Source: Deinococcus hopiensis KR-140
GTDB lineage: Bacteria > Deinococcota > Deinococci > Deinococcales > Deinococcaceae
Reading direction: 5' to 3'
NCBI GenBank assembly: GCA_943327755.2
Contig: CALPYF020000025.1
Location: forward strand, 1 to 64,000
DNA length: 64,000 nt
A model generated the notes under the pieces. That model was not told the DNA's origin, searched no databases, and worked only from the letters and a program-made list of their open reading frames with translations. The position numbers were made by a program, and so were the translations under genes. Within the stretch, counting starts at the first letter, position 1; every line of letters starts with the position of its first letter. Of the stretch, positions 42,298 to 50,828 are shown one piece after another.

Positions 42298-45200
42298 TCA
42301 GGGCAGTTTGAGGGGCTCCGTGAACGTCGCGCGGCAGGAGGCGAAGCAGTCGGTGATGGTGTTCGCGCCCGCCGGGGTGCTCTTGGCGTCGGGGATGATG
42401 TCGCCCGCGCCGTAGCCGTCCCCGCCGAAGATGCCGCCCATCAGGCCGGTCCCGGCGGCGGGTCTGCCGCTCAGGCCCAGCGCCGTCCAGGGAATCGCGA
42501 GTTCCACGGTCTGATCGGGGGCCGCGCCGCTGCTGGCCTGCAGGTAGTCGGCGGCGTTCACCTCGGGCGTGGCCGTGTCGCTCTGCACGAGGCGCAGCTG
42601 GGCCTTCTCGGTGCCGTAGCGGGCGATAAAGGCGTTCACGCCGTCCACCTGCCCGCCGAAGGTCGCGGCGCGTTTCCAGGCCTCGAACTGATCGGCCTGT
42701 TTCGCGCCGCCGGGCGCGGTGTCGAGGTACAGGATCGCGCTGTTGCCGTCCACCCGGTACGTGTACGCGAGGTACAGGTACTGGGCGTCACTGTCGGCCC
42801 GCAGGCTCAGCCAGTTGTTGTTCGCGCCGAAGGTTCCCTCGGCCGGGCTCTGCACGCTGACGGTGGGAGCGGTCCAGTCGCTCAGGTCGCCGTCGATGGT
42901 GTACTTCGTGCGCAGGTCGCGCGCCAGGGTGATGTTGGCGTTCTGCGCGGGCGCCGTGACGCTCAGGGTGCCGTCCACGTACCCGCCCGCGCTGGCCTTC
43001 AGGGTCTGCGCCCCGGCGGGCACGCGCAGGGTGTAGGTGCCGTCCGGGAAGGTGACCGCGTAGTTCAGGCTGGGGTTGGCGCTCGTGGCTTCCACCAGGG
43101 CCCCGCCCAGGTTCTGCCCGCCGCCCGTGACGCGCCCGGTGATCGTGGCGGCCGGGACGGGCTGCTCGGTGAAGTCGTACGTGCCGCTGTAGGCGTTGCC
43201 GTTCGTGCCGACCACGTAGGCGCGGTCGCCCTGGCCCGGGGCCTCGTAGCCGCCGTTCTTCGCGCTGGCGCTGTCGTTGCCGAACTTGAACTTCACCTCG
43301 CGGAACAGCGGCAGGTCGATGCTGGTCTTCCACACGCCCGGCGTGTCCTGGGTCATGGGGTACTCGATCTGGCTGCCGGTGTCGAAGCGGCGCAGTTCGA
43401 TGGGCCCGTTGCCCTGGGTGCGGGCGTCCACGGTAAACGTCACCTTCGCGGTGTTCTTGCTGCTCGGCGTGCCGCTGGCCGTCACGCCCTTGCTCTCGGC
43501 CCCGGCGCTGTCCACGGTGACCACACGGAAGTTGGTGTTGACGTCGTTCGTCAGGCCGCGCACCAGGAAGCTGCCCTGCGTGGCGGGAATGGGCGCGAAG
43601 TTCACGAGGCGCTCGGTGCCGCCCGCGGGCGTCACGTACACGCGGTACCCGGCGACCTTCGCGTCCGTGCCCGGCGTCCAGGCGAGCTGCGCGGCGCTGT
43701 CCCCGGCCTTCACGGTCAGCCCCGCGACCTCCGGCAGCGCCGGGTTCACGGTGCCCGCCGCGCCGGAGCCGCCCGGCGCGGTGACGGCCAGCACGCTGCG
43801 GGCGGGCACGCGGCCGACCAGCTTGCCGCCGCTGACGCTGAGGGTCATGGCGCGGCCCGTCACTTCGGTCAGCGTGGTTCCGGAGAAGGTGCCCAGCAGC
43901 GGAATCCCGCCGCTACTCAGGCTGCCCAGATCGAGTTCCGTGTCGCCGTTGTTCACGACGAACACCACCGGCTGCCCGGCCACGCCCTGCACACCGCTGA
44001 TCACGCGGCGGTAGGCCAGAACGGGCGCGCCGCCGTTCGGGCGCCAGAGTTCCTGCTGCGCGCCGCGCGTCAGGGCGCGGTACTTCGCGCGGGCGGCGGC
44101 CAGGGCCCCGAGGCGCTCGTCCAGCGTGCTGCTCCCCAGGCGGGTGAAGTCCATGTCCTCGCGGTTGCCCTGTCCCAGCGGGTAGTCGTAGGGATCACCC
44201 TTGCCGGGCTGCGCGTACTCGGTGCCCTGCCAGACGCTGGGCGTGCCGCGCGAGAAGTACATGGTGGACAGCGCCAGGTCCAGGCGCTCGGCGGCCTGCG
44301 CGGCGCTGCCGCCCCGTTCGGTGACCTCGCTGACGAAGCGGCGCACGTCGTGGTTGTCCACGAAGGTCGTCAGGCGGGTGGGGTCGCGGTACACGCCGTC
44401 CTGCGCGAACACGTCCGCCATGCGGTCGAGGTTGCCGCCCGCGCTGCTCATCTGGTCCTTGAAGGCGTAGTACAGCGCGAAGTCGAACACGCTGGGCGCG
44501 CCCAGGTCGTTCATGAAGCGCGCGAGGTACGCGGGGTTGCCGTCGAACACCTCACCCACCGACCAGATCTTGTTCGCGTCGCCCGCGCCGCCCGCCTTGA
44601 AGAACTGCGTCCAGTAGGCGTCGGGCACGTGCTTCATGGTGTCGATGCGCAGGCCGTCGATGCTGGTCGCACCGCGCCAGTACGTCACGAAGTCGTTCAG
44701 GTACGCCGTGACGGCCGGGAGTTCCTGCTTGAAGTCCGGCAGGCCCGCCAGATCGCAGTCGGTGGTCTTGTTCGTGGAGGCGTCGCAGTCGGCCTTGGTG
44801 TGGAACCAGTCGGGGTTCGTCTTCGTGAGGGTCGCGCCGTACCCGGCGTGGTTGACCACGATGTCCTGAATGACCTTGATCCCGTTCCTGTGCGCCGTGT
44901 CGATCAGCGCCTTGTACTCGTCGAGGGTCCCGAAGTGCGGATCGACCTTCTTGAAGTCCTCGGCCCAGTACCCGTGGTAGCCGGCGAACGGCTTGCCCTG
45001 GCTGGGGCCACTGCCGGTGTTGATCGCCGGGACCTGCAACACGACCGGGCTGACCCAGATGGCCGTGAAGCCCATCTTCTTGAAGTAGCCCTCGTCGATC
45101 TTGGCCTTCAGGCCCGCGAAGTCCCCGCCGTGCCACGCCAGGGGGTTGGTGCGGTCGGCGCGGTCTCCGGCGTCGCGGCCCGGGCCGTTGTCGTTGGCCG

Positions 45201-45363
45201 GGTTGCCGTTGGCGAAGCGGTCGGTCATCGCGAAGTAGATGACCTCGTCCTGCCAGGCGCGCGGCGCGCTGGGAGTGGGAGCTTTGAACAGGCTACAGGC
45301 CGACAGGGACAGCGTGAGGGCCGCCAGGGCGCCCGCGCGCCCGACCATATGGAAGCGTTTCAT
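42298..45363 (-). CDS. Secreted lipoprotein alpha-amylase (GH13), multidomain
   Basis: A 1021-aa enzyme with a lipoprotein signal peptide (LSLSACSLF lipobox, lipidated Cys at about 23). The GH13 barrel (about 38-450) has GLRIDTMKHV (nucleophile), WSVGEVFDGN (acid) and FVDNHDVRRF (third Asp). Following are a beta-sandwich domain, a fibronectin-III-like domain (about 555-640), a starch-binding-like domain (VTFTVDARTQGNGPIELRRF), a carboxypeptidase-regulatory-like domain (TITGRVTGGGQ) and a C-terminal CBM9/glucodextranase-like domain (KYTIDGDLSDW). It degrades external alpha-glucans at the cell surface. ATG 45363; a LacI-type palindrome lies in the promoter. Confidence 0.92.
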   Translation of the reverse strand: MKRFHMVGRAGALAALTLSLSACSLFKAPTPSAPRAWQDEVIYFAMTDRFANGNPANDNGPGRDAGDRADRTNPLAWHGGDFAGLKAKIDEGYFKKMGFTAIWVSPVVLQVPAINTGSGPSQGKPFAGYHGYWAEDFKKVDPHFGTLDEYKALIDTAHRNGIKVIQDIVVNHAGYGATLTKTNPDWFHTKADCDASTNKTTDCDLAGLPDFKQELPAVTAYLNDFVTYWRGATSIDGLRIDTMKHVPDAYWTQFFKAGGAGDANKIWSVGEVFDGNPAYLARFMNDLGAPSVFDFALYYAFKDQMSSAGGNLDRMADVFAQDGVYRDPTRLTTFVDNHDVRRFVSEVTERGGSAAQAAERLDLALSTMYFSRGTPSVWQGTEYAQPGKGDPYDYPLGQGNREDMDFTRLGSSTLDERLGALAAARAKYRALTRGAQQELWRPNGGAPVLAYRRVISGVQGVAGQPVVFVVNNGDTELDLGSLSSGGIPLLGTFSGTTLTEVTGRAMTLSVSGGKLVGRVPARSVLAVTAPGGSGAAGTVNPALPEVAGLTVKAGDSAAQLAWTPGTDAKVAGYRVYVTPAGGTERLVNFAPIPATQGSFLVRGLTNDVNTNFRVVTVDSAGAESKGVTASGTPSSKNTAKVTFTVDARTQGNGPIELRRFDTGSQIEYPMTQDTPGVWKTSIDLPLFREVKFKFGNDSASAKNGGYEAPGQGDRAYVVGTNGNAYSGTYDFTEQPVPAATITGRVTGGGQNLGGALVEATSANPSLNYAVTFPDGTYTLRVPAGAQTLKASAGGYVDGTLSVTAPAQNANITLARDLRTKYTIDGDLSDWTAPTVSVQSPAEGTFGANNNWLSLRADSDAQYLYLAYTYRVDGNSAILYLDTAPGGAKQADQFEAWKRAATFGGQVDGVNAFIARYGTEKAQLRLVQSDTATPEVNAADYLQASSGAAPDQTVELAIPWTALGLSGRPAAGTGLMGGIFGGDGYGAGDIIPDAKSTPAGANTITDCFASCRATFTEPLKLP

Positions 45364-45375
45364 GTTAGGTCTCTA

Positions 45376-45404
45376 TTCAAATGTGAAGCGCTTCCGAAAG
45401 TCAA
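45376..45404 (-). promoter_or_regulatory. Amylase promoter with LacI-type palindrome
   Basis: On the reverse strand TTGACT (45404-45399) is a good -35. The perfect 10-bp palindrome GAAGCGCTTC (45385-45394) lies between it and a weak AT-rich -10 (about 45376-45381). GAAGCGCTTC with a central CG is the classical LacI/MalR/CcpA-type half-site pair. Repression in the absence of maltodextrin is likely. Confidence 0.65.
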
Positions 45405-45474
45405 CCTTCACCGTTCGCTCACGCGGGGGGCGTGCTGACAGTCGCCGCCCCCACCAGCCCGTAGGTTGACCCCT

Positions 45475-45759
45475 ATGAAAGCCACCTGGAACGGCGCGAC
45501 CATCGCCCAGTCCGACGACACCGTGGTCGTCGAGGGCAACCACTACTTTCCGGCGGACAGCGTGAACCCCGAGTACCTGCGCCCCAGCACCACCCACACC
45601 ACCTGCCCCTGGAAGGGCGAGGCCAGCTACCACAGCCTCCACGTGAACGGGCAGGAGAACCCCGATGCCGCGTGGTACTACCCCACGCCCAAGGACGCCG
45701 CGCGGCAGATCGCGGGCCGCGTCGCCTTCTGGAAGGGCGTGCAGGTCACCCAGGACTGA
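45475..45759 (+). CDS. DUF427 family protein
   Basis: A 94-aa protein with the DUF427 text: MKATWNGATIAQSDDTVVVEGNHYFPADSV, then TTCPWKGEASYHSL, AAWYYPTP and GRVAFWKGV. The fold is a small beta-barrel; function is unknown. ATG 45475, 7 nt after TAGGTT (45462-45467), leaderless. It is divergent from the amylase gene and converges on ktrB. Confidence 0.9.
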   Translation: MKATWNGATIAQSDDTVVVEGNHYFPADSVNPEYLRPSTTHTTCPWKGEASYHSLHVNGQENPDAAWYYPTPKDAARQIAGRVAFWKGVQVTQD

Positions 45760-45777
45760 CCGCCCCCGGCGAGCGGT

Positions 45778-47124
45778 TCAGCCCACCAGGATGTCCCGCT
45801 CCGGCGGGTACTTGATCACGCCGCGCGACGTCTCGCGCAGGTTCAGCGCCAGCGCGAACGTCACCGGCCCGATGCGGCCCAGGTACATCAGCGCGCACAG
45901 CACGGTCAGGCCCGCGTCGTTCAGGCGGTGCGTCACGTCCAGGCTCAGGCCCACGGTCGCGGCGGCACTGACCGTCTCGAACAGCAGCGGCGTGAACCCC
46001 AGCGCGGGGTTCGTGACGAGCATCAGGAAGAAGCCCGTGAACACCAGCAGCGTGTAGATGGTCGTGATCGTCCCGGCCCGCACCACGTTCTCGGGCACGA
46101 TCTGCCGCCCGAACGCGATCAGTTCCGTGCGGCCCCGGATCAGGTTCCAGGCGCTCACGAGCAGGATCGCGAAGGTACTCGTCTTGATCCCGCCCCCGGT
46201 GGAACCGCTGTTCGCGCCGATGAACATCAGCGCGATCATCACGAAGACGCTGCCCGGCGCCAGGGCCGTCATGTCCACCGTGGCGAACCCCCCGGAGCGC
46301 GGCGTGACGCTCTGGAAGAACGCGGCCAGCAGCTTCCCGCCCGTCCCCAGACCCTTCAGGGCCCCGGTCCACTCCAGCCCGAGCAGCACGGCCGTGCCCA
46401 GCACCAGCAGCGCCCCGGTCGTCACCAGCGTCAGGCGGCTGTACACCATCAGGCGGTTGCGCCGCGGGTTGGCCAGGTGCGTCAGGACGTTCAGCTGCAC
46501 CAGGAAGCCCAGGCCGCCCAGCACGATCAGCAGCGCGATCACCCCGCTGACCAGCGGGTCCTGCACGTACGGTGTCATGCCGCCAGGCAGCACCACGAAC
46601 CCCGCGTTGTTGTACGCGCTGACCGCGTGGAACACCGACTGGTACAGGCCCTCGCCCAGCCCGAACTGCGGTACGAAGCGCAGCGCCAGCAGCAGCGTTC
46701 CCACGCCCTGCGCCGCGAAGGTGTACAGGAAGATGATCCGCACCAGCCCCAGCACGCCGCCCACGTCCAGCGCGTTCACCTGCTGCGCCAGCTGCTGACG
46801 CTCGCTGAAGTTCACGCGCCGCCCGGTCAGCAGCGCGAACAGCGTCCCGAACGTGATGATCCCCAGGCCGCCCACCTGCGCCAGCAGCAGGATCACGACC
46901 TGCCCCAGCCGCGTGAACGCCTCGCCCGTATCCGCCACGACCAGTCCCGTGATGCAGGTGGCGCTGGTCGCCGTGAACAGCAGGTCCACGCTGCTGAGCG
47001 CCGCGCCGGGCCGGGTCATGCCCGGCAGGTGCAGCGCCGCCGCACCCAGCGCGATGCCCAGCAGGTACACCAGCGCGATCAGCTGCGGGGGATTCAGGCG
47101 TCGCCGCCGCAGCCGGCGGCTCAT
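45778..47124 (-). CDS. ktrB: Potassium transporter KtrB, second of a tandem pair
   Basis: A 448-aa Trk/Ktr/HKT-family channel-like K+ (or Na+-coupled K+) transporter with four M1-P-M2 repeats. The selectivity-filter glycines lie in ATCITGLV, YNNAGFVV, RSGGFATVD and ATVGLSLD. FIGANSGSTGGGIKTSTF is the M2 gate region. It needs a KtrA/TrkA regulatory ring, which is not encoded here. Its ATG overlaps the upstream paralogue stop by 4 bp (ATGA), so expression is coupled. Confidence 0.93.
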   Translation of the reverse strand: MSRRLRRRRLNPPQLIALVYLLGIALGAAALHLPGMTRPGAALSSVDLLFTATSATCITGLVVADTGEAFTRLGQVVILLLAQVGGLGIITFGTLFALLTGRRVNFSERQQLAQQVNALDVGGVLGLVRIIFLYTFAAQGVGTLLLALRFVPQFGLGEGLYQSVFHAVSAYNNAGFVVLPGGMTPYVQDPLVSGVIALLIVLGGLGFLVQLNVLTHLANPRRNRLMVYSRLTLVTTGALLVLGTAVLLGLEWTGALKGLGTGGKLLAAFFQSVTPRSGGFATVDMTALAPGSVFVMIALMFIGANSGSTGGGIKTSTFAILLVSAWNLIRGRTELIAFGRQIVPENVVRAGTITTIYTLLVFTGFFLMLVTNPALGFTPLLFETVSAAATVGLSLDVTHRLNDAGLTVLCALMYLGRIGPVTFALALNLRETSRGVIKYPPERDILVG

Positions 47125-48536
47125 CCGATCAGGATGTCCTTGTCGGCCGGGTAGCGGATCAGCGCGCGGCTGTCCGGGCGGTTGAACGCCACGGCGAACG
47201 TCAGCGGCCCGATGCGGCCCAGGAACATCAGCAGGATCAGGACGATGTGCTGATCGGGGTTCAGCAGCGGCGTGGTGTTCATGCTCAGGCCCACCGTGCC
47301 GAACGCGCTGACCGCCTCGAAGAACAGGTTCACGAACAGCACGTCCCCGCGCGTGTTGAACACCAGCAGCAGCAGGAACATCCCGTTCACCAGCCCGATG
47401 CTCAGCAGGCCGACCGTCATGGCCCGCAGGATCGTGTCCGTGTCGATGCGCCGCCGGAACAGCGTCGTGTCGCGCCGCCCGCGCACCATGCTCCAGGCCG
47501 AGGCCATCATCACGTAGAAGGTGCTCGTTTTGATGCCGCCGCCCGTCCCGCCGGGGTTCGCCCCGATGAACATCAGGATGATCGACATGAACAGCGTCGA
47601 GAGGTGCATCGCGCCGTAATCCAGCGTGTTGAAGCCCGCCGTGCGCGTCGTGACGCTCTGGAAGAAGCTCGCCAGCAGCTTCTCCCCGAAGCCCAGCGGC
47701 GCCAGCGTCTTCGGATTGCTCCACTCGAACACGAGGTACACCAGCGTGCCGATCACCAGCAGCGCCGCCATCATGGTCAGCACCAGTTTGCTGTGCACCA
47801 TCAGGCGGTTGCGGCGCGGGTTCATCAGGTGCGCGACCACGTTCAGCTGCACCAGGAAGCCCGTGCCGCCCAGGATGATCAGCAGCGCGATCACCACGCT
47901 CACCAGCGGGTCGTCCACGAAGCCCATCAGGTTGTCGCTGTACAGCGCGAAGCCCGCGTTGTTGAAGGCGCTCACCGAGTGGAACAGCGCGTAGAAGATG
48001 CCCCGGCCCCAGCCTTCCAGCGGCACGAACCGGAACGCCAGGAGGGCCGCGCCGACCAGTTCGATCACGAAGGTGTACAGGAAGATGCTGCGGATCAATC
48101 CCAGCACGCCCCCGGCGTTCAGCGCGCCCACCTGCTGCGCCACCCGCAGGCGCTCGGTGAAGTTCACGCGGCGGCGCGACAGCAGCGCGAACGACGTCCC
48201 GAACGTGATGATCCCCAGGCCCCCCAGCTGGATGAGCAGCATGATCACCAGCTGCCCCGCCCGGTTGAAGTCCCGGCTGGGGTCGATGACGTTCAGGCCC
48301 GTCACGCACAGCGCGCTCGTGGACGTGAACAGCGCCTGGAGGAAGTTCACGCTGCGGCGCGTGCCGTCCTCGTTCACGCCGTGCAGGCCCGGCAGGGTCA
48401 GGATCAGGCCGCCCAGCAGGATCGCTGCGGCGAACGACAGCGCGATCAGCTGCGGCGGACTCAGGCGGGCCAGCAGGGACTTGCGGCGACTGGCGCGGCC
48501 CAGTTCCGGCGCGCGGGGTGGGGGAGAGGCGCTCAT
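47121..48536 (-). CDS. ktrB: Potassium transporter KtrB, first of a tandem pair
   Basis: A 471-aa paralogue of the downstream gene; filter segments LCVTGLNV, FNNAGFAL, RTAGFNTLD and GTVGLSMN, gate region FIGANPGGTGGGIKTSTF. It has a longer, basic, Pro-rich cytoplasmic N-terminus. The two proteins end alike (IRYPADKDILIG and IKYPPERDILVG). The ATG at 48536 lies 13 nt after TAGAAT (complement strand), a short leader. Divergent from the RNA methyltransferase gene. Confidence 0.93.
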   Translation of the reverse strand: MSASPPPRAPELGRASRRKSLLARLSPPQLIALSFAAAILLGGLILTLPGLHGVNEDGTRRSVNFLQALFTSTSALCVTGLNVIDPSRDFNRAGQLVIMLLIQLGGLGIITFGTSFALLSRRRVNFTERLRVAQQVGALNAGGVLGLIRSIFLYTFVIELVGAALLAFRFVPLEGWGRGIFYALFHSVSAFNNAGFALYSDNLMGFVDDPLVSVVIALLIILGGTGFLVQLNVVAHLMNPRRNRLMVHSKLVLTMMAALLVIGTLVYLVFEWSNPKTLAPLGFGEKLLASFFQSVTTRTAGFNTLDYGAMHLSTLFMSIILMFIGANPGGTGGGIKTSTFYVMMASAWSMVRGRRDTTLFRRRIDTDTILRAMTVGLLSIGLVNGMFLLLLVFNTRGDVLFVNLFFEAVSAFGTVGLSMNTTPLLNPDQHIVLILLMFLGRIGPLTFAVAFNRPDSRALIRYPADKDILIG

Positions 48537-48588
48537 AGGTGCGGCCCGGATTCTACGCCCCGCCGCGCAGCCCGTATACTGATCTGCT

Positions 48589-49662
48589 ATGCCGCGCCCC
48601 GCCCGCTCCGACCGAAACGCGCCCAAGGGCCGCCCCCGACCCAAAGTCGATCACCGCACCCGCCAGCCCGCCCGCGAGTACGAACTGGACGTCCTGGCCG
48701 GACTGGAAGACGTCGCCGCGACCGAACTGAGCGGCGTGCCGCTGGCCCGCGACGTGCGCGGCCTGCGCTTCTGGTTCCCTGGGAGCCCCGAACGCCTGAC
48801 CCGCCTGCGCAGCGTCGTCGCCGTGTACCGCATCCAGACCTGGGACGTGCCCCGCCCGCGCGGCCTGCTGGGCAACCAGCAGCTCTCCGAACTCACCGCG
48901 TACCTGCGCGAGGTCATCGAGGTCGGCGGGCACCAGTCCTTCCGTTTCGGGGCCGCCGGGAAGGACAGCCCCGTCATGCAGCGCCTCGCCGAGGAACTCC
49001 AGGGGACCCTGAACCTCCCACACGACCCCGAGGCAGGTGAACTGCTGATCCGCCTGCGTCCCAGCGACGACGGGCAGGGCTGGGACGTCCTGGCCCGCAT
49101 CACCCCCAGGCCCCTCAGCGCCCGCCCGTGGCGCGTGTGCAACATGGCGGGCGGCCTGAACGCCACCATCGCCTACGCCGCGCACAAACTCGCCGGGCAG
49201 CGCGACAACGACCGCATCTTCAACCCCATGAGCGGCAGCGGCACCCTGTTGATCGAACGCGACCTGATGGGCCCCAGCGCCGCCCTCGTCGGTGTAGACA
49301 TCAACCCCGAAGCGGTCCGCTGCGCGCAGGAGAACATCCGCGCCGCAAAGCGCCAGATCGAGGTCGCCCACCGCGACGCCCTGCACACCGACCTCCCCGC
49401 CCGGTCCTTCGACCTGATCATGGCCGACCTCCCCTGGGGCGACGCCATCAGCAGCCACGGCGCGAACGAGACCCTCTACCCCGCCTTCCTGACCGAGATG
49501 CACCGCCTGACCAGCCAGCGCGGCCGCCTGTGCGTCATCACCCACGAGATCCGCCTGTTCGAACGGGTGCTGCAGAACCAGCAGAAATGGCATGCCCACG
49601 AACTCTTCCAGGTCGCCAGCGGCGGCCACCACCCCAAGGCGTACCTGCTCAGCAAGAGGTGA
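48589..49662 (+). CDS. THUMP-domain tRNA/rRNA guanine methyltransferase, TrmN/Trm14-like
   Basis: A 357-aa SAM-dependent methyltransferase. The basic N-terminus is followed by a THUMP-like RNA-binding region (about 30-160), then a Rossmann domain with RIFNPMSGSGTLLIERDLMG (motif I), VGVDINPEAVRCAQENI (motif II) and IMADLPWGDAIS (motif IV, N/D-PPY equivalent). The best match is the m2G6 tRNA enzymes TrmN (Thermus) and Trm14; the 23S RlmL group is less likely given the size. ATG 48589, 8 nt after TATACT (48575-48580). The stop codon overlaps a heptamer repeat. Confidence 0.87.
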   Translation: MPRPARSDRNAPKGRPRPKVDHRTRQPAREYELDVLAGLEDVAATELSGVPLARDVRGLRFWFPGSPERLTRLRSVVAVYRIQTWDVPRPRGLLGNQQLSELTAYLREVIEVGGHQSFRFGAAGKDSPVMQRLAEELQGTLNLPHDPEAGELLIRLRPSDDGQGWDVLARITPRPLSARPWRVCNMAGGLNATIAYAAHKLAGQRDNDRIFNPMSGSGTLLIERDLMGPSAALVGVDINPEAVRCAQENIRAAKRQIEVAHRDALHTDLPARSFDLIMADLPWGDAISSHGANETLYPAFLTEMHRLTSQRGRLCVITHEIRLFERVLQNQQKWHAHELFQVASGGHHPKAYLLSKR

Positions 49663-49684
49663 GTGGGGAGTGGGGAGTGGGGAG
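49661..49684 (+). repeat. GAGTGGG heptamer tract at the methyltransferase stop
   Basis: Three perfect tandem GAGTGGG units (49661-49681) plus GAG. The TGA stop (49660-49662) overlaps the first unit. Same G-rich, sense-strand orientation as the tracts after the App1-like and lysR genes. Confidence 0.85.
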
Positions 49685-49719
49685 CCCTTGACGCGGGCGG
49701 GTTCGCCACGCACCCGCTG

Positions 49720-49790
49720 TTGACCATCCGCCATCCGCCATCCGCCATCCGCCATCCGCCATCCGCCATCCGCCATCCGCCTGTTACGCT
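49720..49790 (+). promoter_or_regulatory. Possible repeat-interrupted promoter of the oxidoreductase gene
   Basis: TACGCT (49785-49790) is a -10 six nt before the ATG at 49797. TTGACC (49720-49725) resembles a -35 but lies 59 bp away, separated by the CCATCCG array. 59 equals 17 plus six units of 7 bp, so a two-unit array would give an ideal 17-bp spacer. Confidence 0.45.
49724..49781. repeat. Tandem array of eight CCATCCG heptamers
   Basis: Eight perfect copies of CCATCCG in a row (49724-49779) followed by CC. It lies directly upstream of the -10 TACGCT of the oxidoreductase gene, so it occupies the -35 region. Perfect short tandem arrays are prone to copy-number change by slipped replication. 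Confidence 0.95.
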
Positions 49791-49796
49791 GCTCGC

Positions 49797-50789
49797 ATGA
49801 CCGACCGACCGTTCCGCTGGGGGCTGCTGGGTGCCGCCCGCATTGCCCGCGCCCTGATTCCCGCGATCCGCGAGGCGGGCGGCGAGGTCGTGGGCTTCGG
49901 CGCGCGGGACCCGCACTCCGCGCGGGCGCAGGCCTTTGCCGAGCAGTGGGACGTGCCGGTGCTCGGCACCTACGAGGACGTGATCGCGGCCGATGTGGAC
50001 GCCGTGTACAACCCCCTGCCGAACGACGCGCACCTGCCCTGGAGCGTGGCAGCCATGCGTGCCGGTAAGCACGCCCTGACCGAGAAGCCCGTCGCGCTGA
50101 ACGCCGCGCAGGCGCAGGCCATCGCGGACGCCGCGCGCGACACCGGGCGGCTGCACCTCGAAGCCTTCGCGTACCGCTTCCAGCCGCACGTGGACCGCGT
50201 GCGCGAGATCGCCGCGCAGGACCTCGGGGAGATCCGTGCGGTGCGGGGCATGTTCGGGTTCCACATGACCAACCTCGACGACTTCCGCTGGAACGCCGAC
50301 CAGGGCGGCGGCGCGCTGCTGGACGTCGGCACGTACCCCGTGAACCTCATCCGGCTGCTGCTGGGTGAACCCGGCGCCGTGACCGCCCAGGCCCGCTGGA
50401 CGCCCGGCGGGGTGGACCTGGGCCTGAGCGGCACCCTGGAGTACCCGCACGCGCTGGCCAGCGTGGACTGCGCCGTGGACTGGCTGCACGACCGCAGCGC
50501 CCAGCGCCTGACCGTGATCGGCACGCGCGGCGTGCTGGACGTGGACGGCGTGTTCCACAGCCACACGCAGGAGCCCACCACCCTGCGCGTGGAGGTCGAG
50601 GGACAGGCCCGCACCGAGCAGATCGGCCCCGGCAACGGCTATGCGCGGATGGTCGCGCACTTCCAGCGCGCCGCGCGCGGTCAGGAGACGCTGCGCTTCA
50701 CGCCGGACGACGCGGTCGCGCAGGCCCACGTCCTCGACGCTCTGCTGCAGGCCGCCCACACCGGGCAGCGCGTCCCCCTGGCCCCCTGA
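49797..50789 (+). CDS. Gfo/Idh/MocA-family oxidoreductase
   Basis: A 330-aa NAD(P)-dependent sugar-type oxidoreductase. RWGLLGAARIARALIPAI is the N-terminal Rossmann glycine motif, GKHALTEKPVALN holds the EKP signature with the catalytic Lys, and GGGALLDVGTYPVNLIRLLLGEP is the C-terminal domain motif with the D-x3-Y/H proton shuttle. The substrate is not determinable. ATG 49797, 6 nt after TACGCT, directly behind the heptamer array. Confidence 0.93.
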   Translation: MTDRPFRWGLLGAARIARALIPAIREAGGEVVGFGARDPHSARAQAFAEQWDVPVLGTYEDVIAADVDAVYNPLPNDAHLPWSVAAMRAGKHALTEKPVALNAAQAQAIADAARDTGRLHLEAFAYRFQPHVDRVREIAAQDLGEIRAVRGMFGFHMTNLDDFRWNADQGGGALLDVGTYPVNLIRLLLGEPGAVTAQARWTPGGVDLGLSGTLEYPHALASVDCAVDWLHDRSAQRLTVIGTRGVLDVDGVFHSHTQEPTTLRVEVEGQARTEQIGPGNGYARMVAHFQRAARGQETLRFTPDDAVAQAHVLDALLQAAHTGQRVPLAP

Positions 50790-50815
50790 CGGGGGAGGGG
50801 AGGCCCGCAGGCCCG

Positions 50816-50821
50816 TAGAAT
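50816..50821 (+). promoter_or_regulatory. -10 element that sets the start of the gene at 50829
   Basis: TAGAAT lies 7 nt before the ATG at 50829. An in-frame ATG at 50820 is formed by the last AT of the hexamer plus G; it would lie within the promoter and so is rejected as a start. Confidence 0.7.
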
Positions 50822-50828
50822 GCCGCTC

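Noticed and set aside
49724..49781. Possible CRISPR array
   Set aside because: The CCATCCG units are 7 bp and directly abutting, with no spacers and no cas genes.
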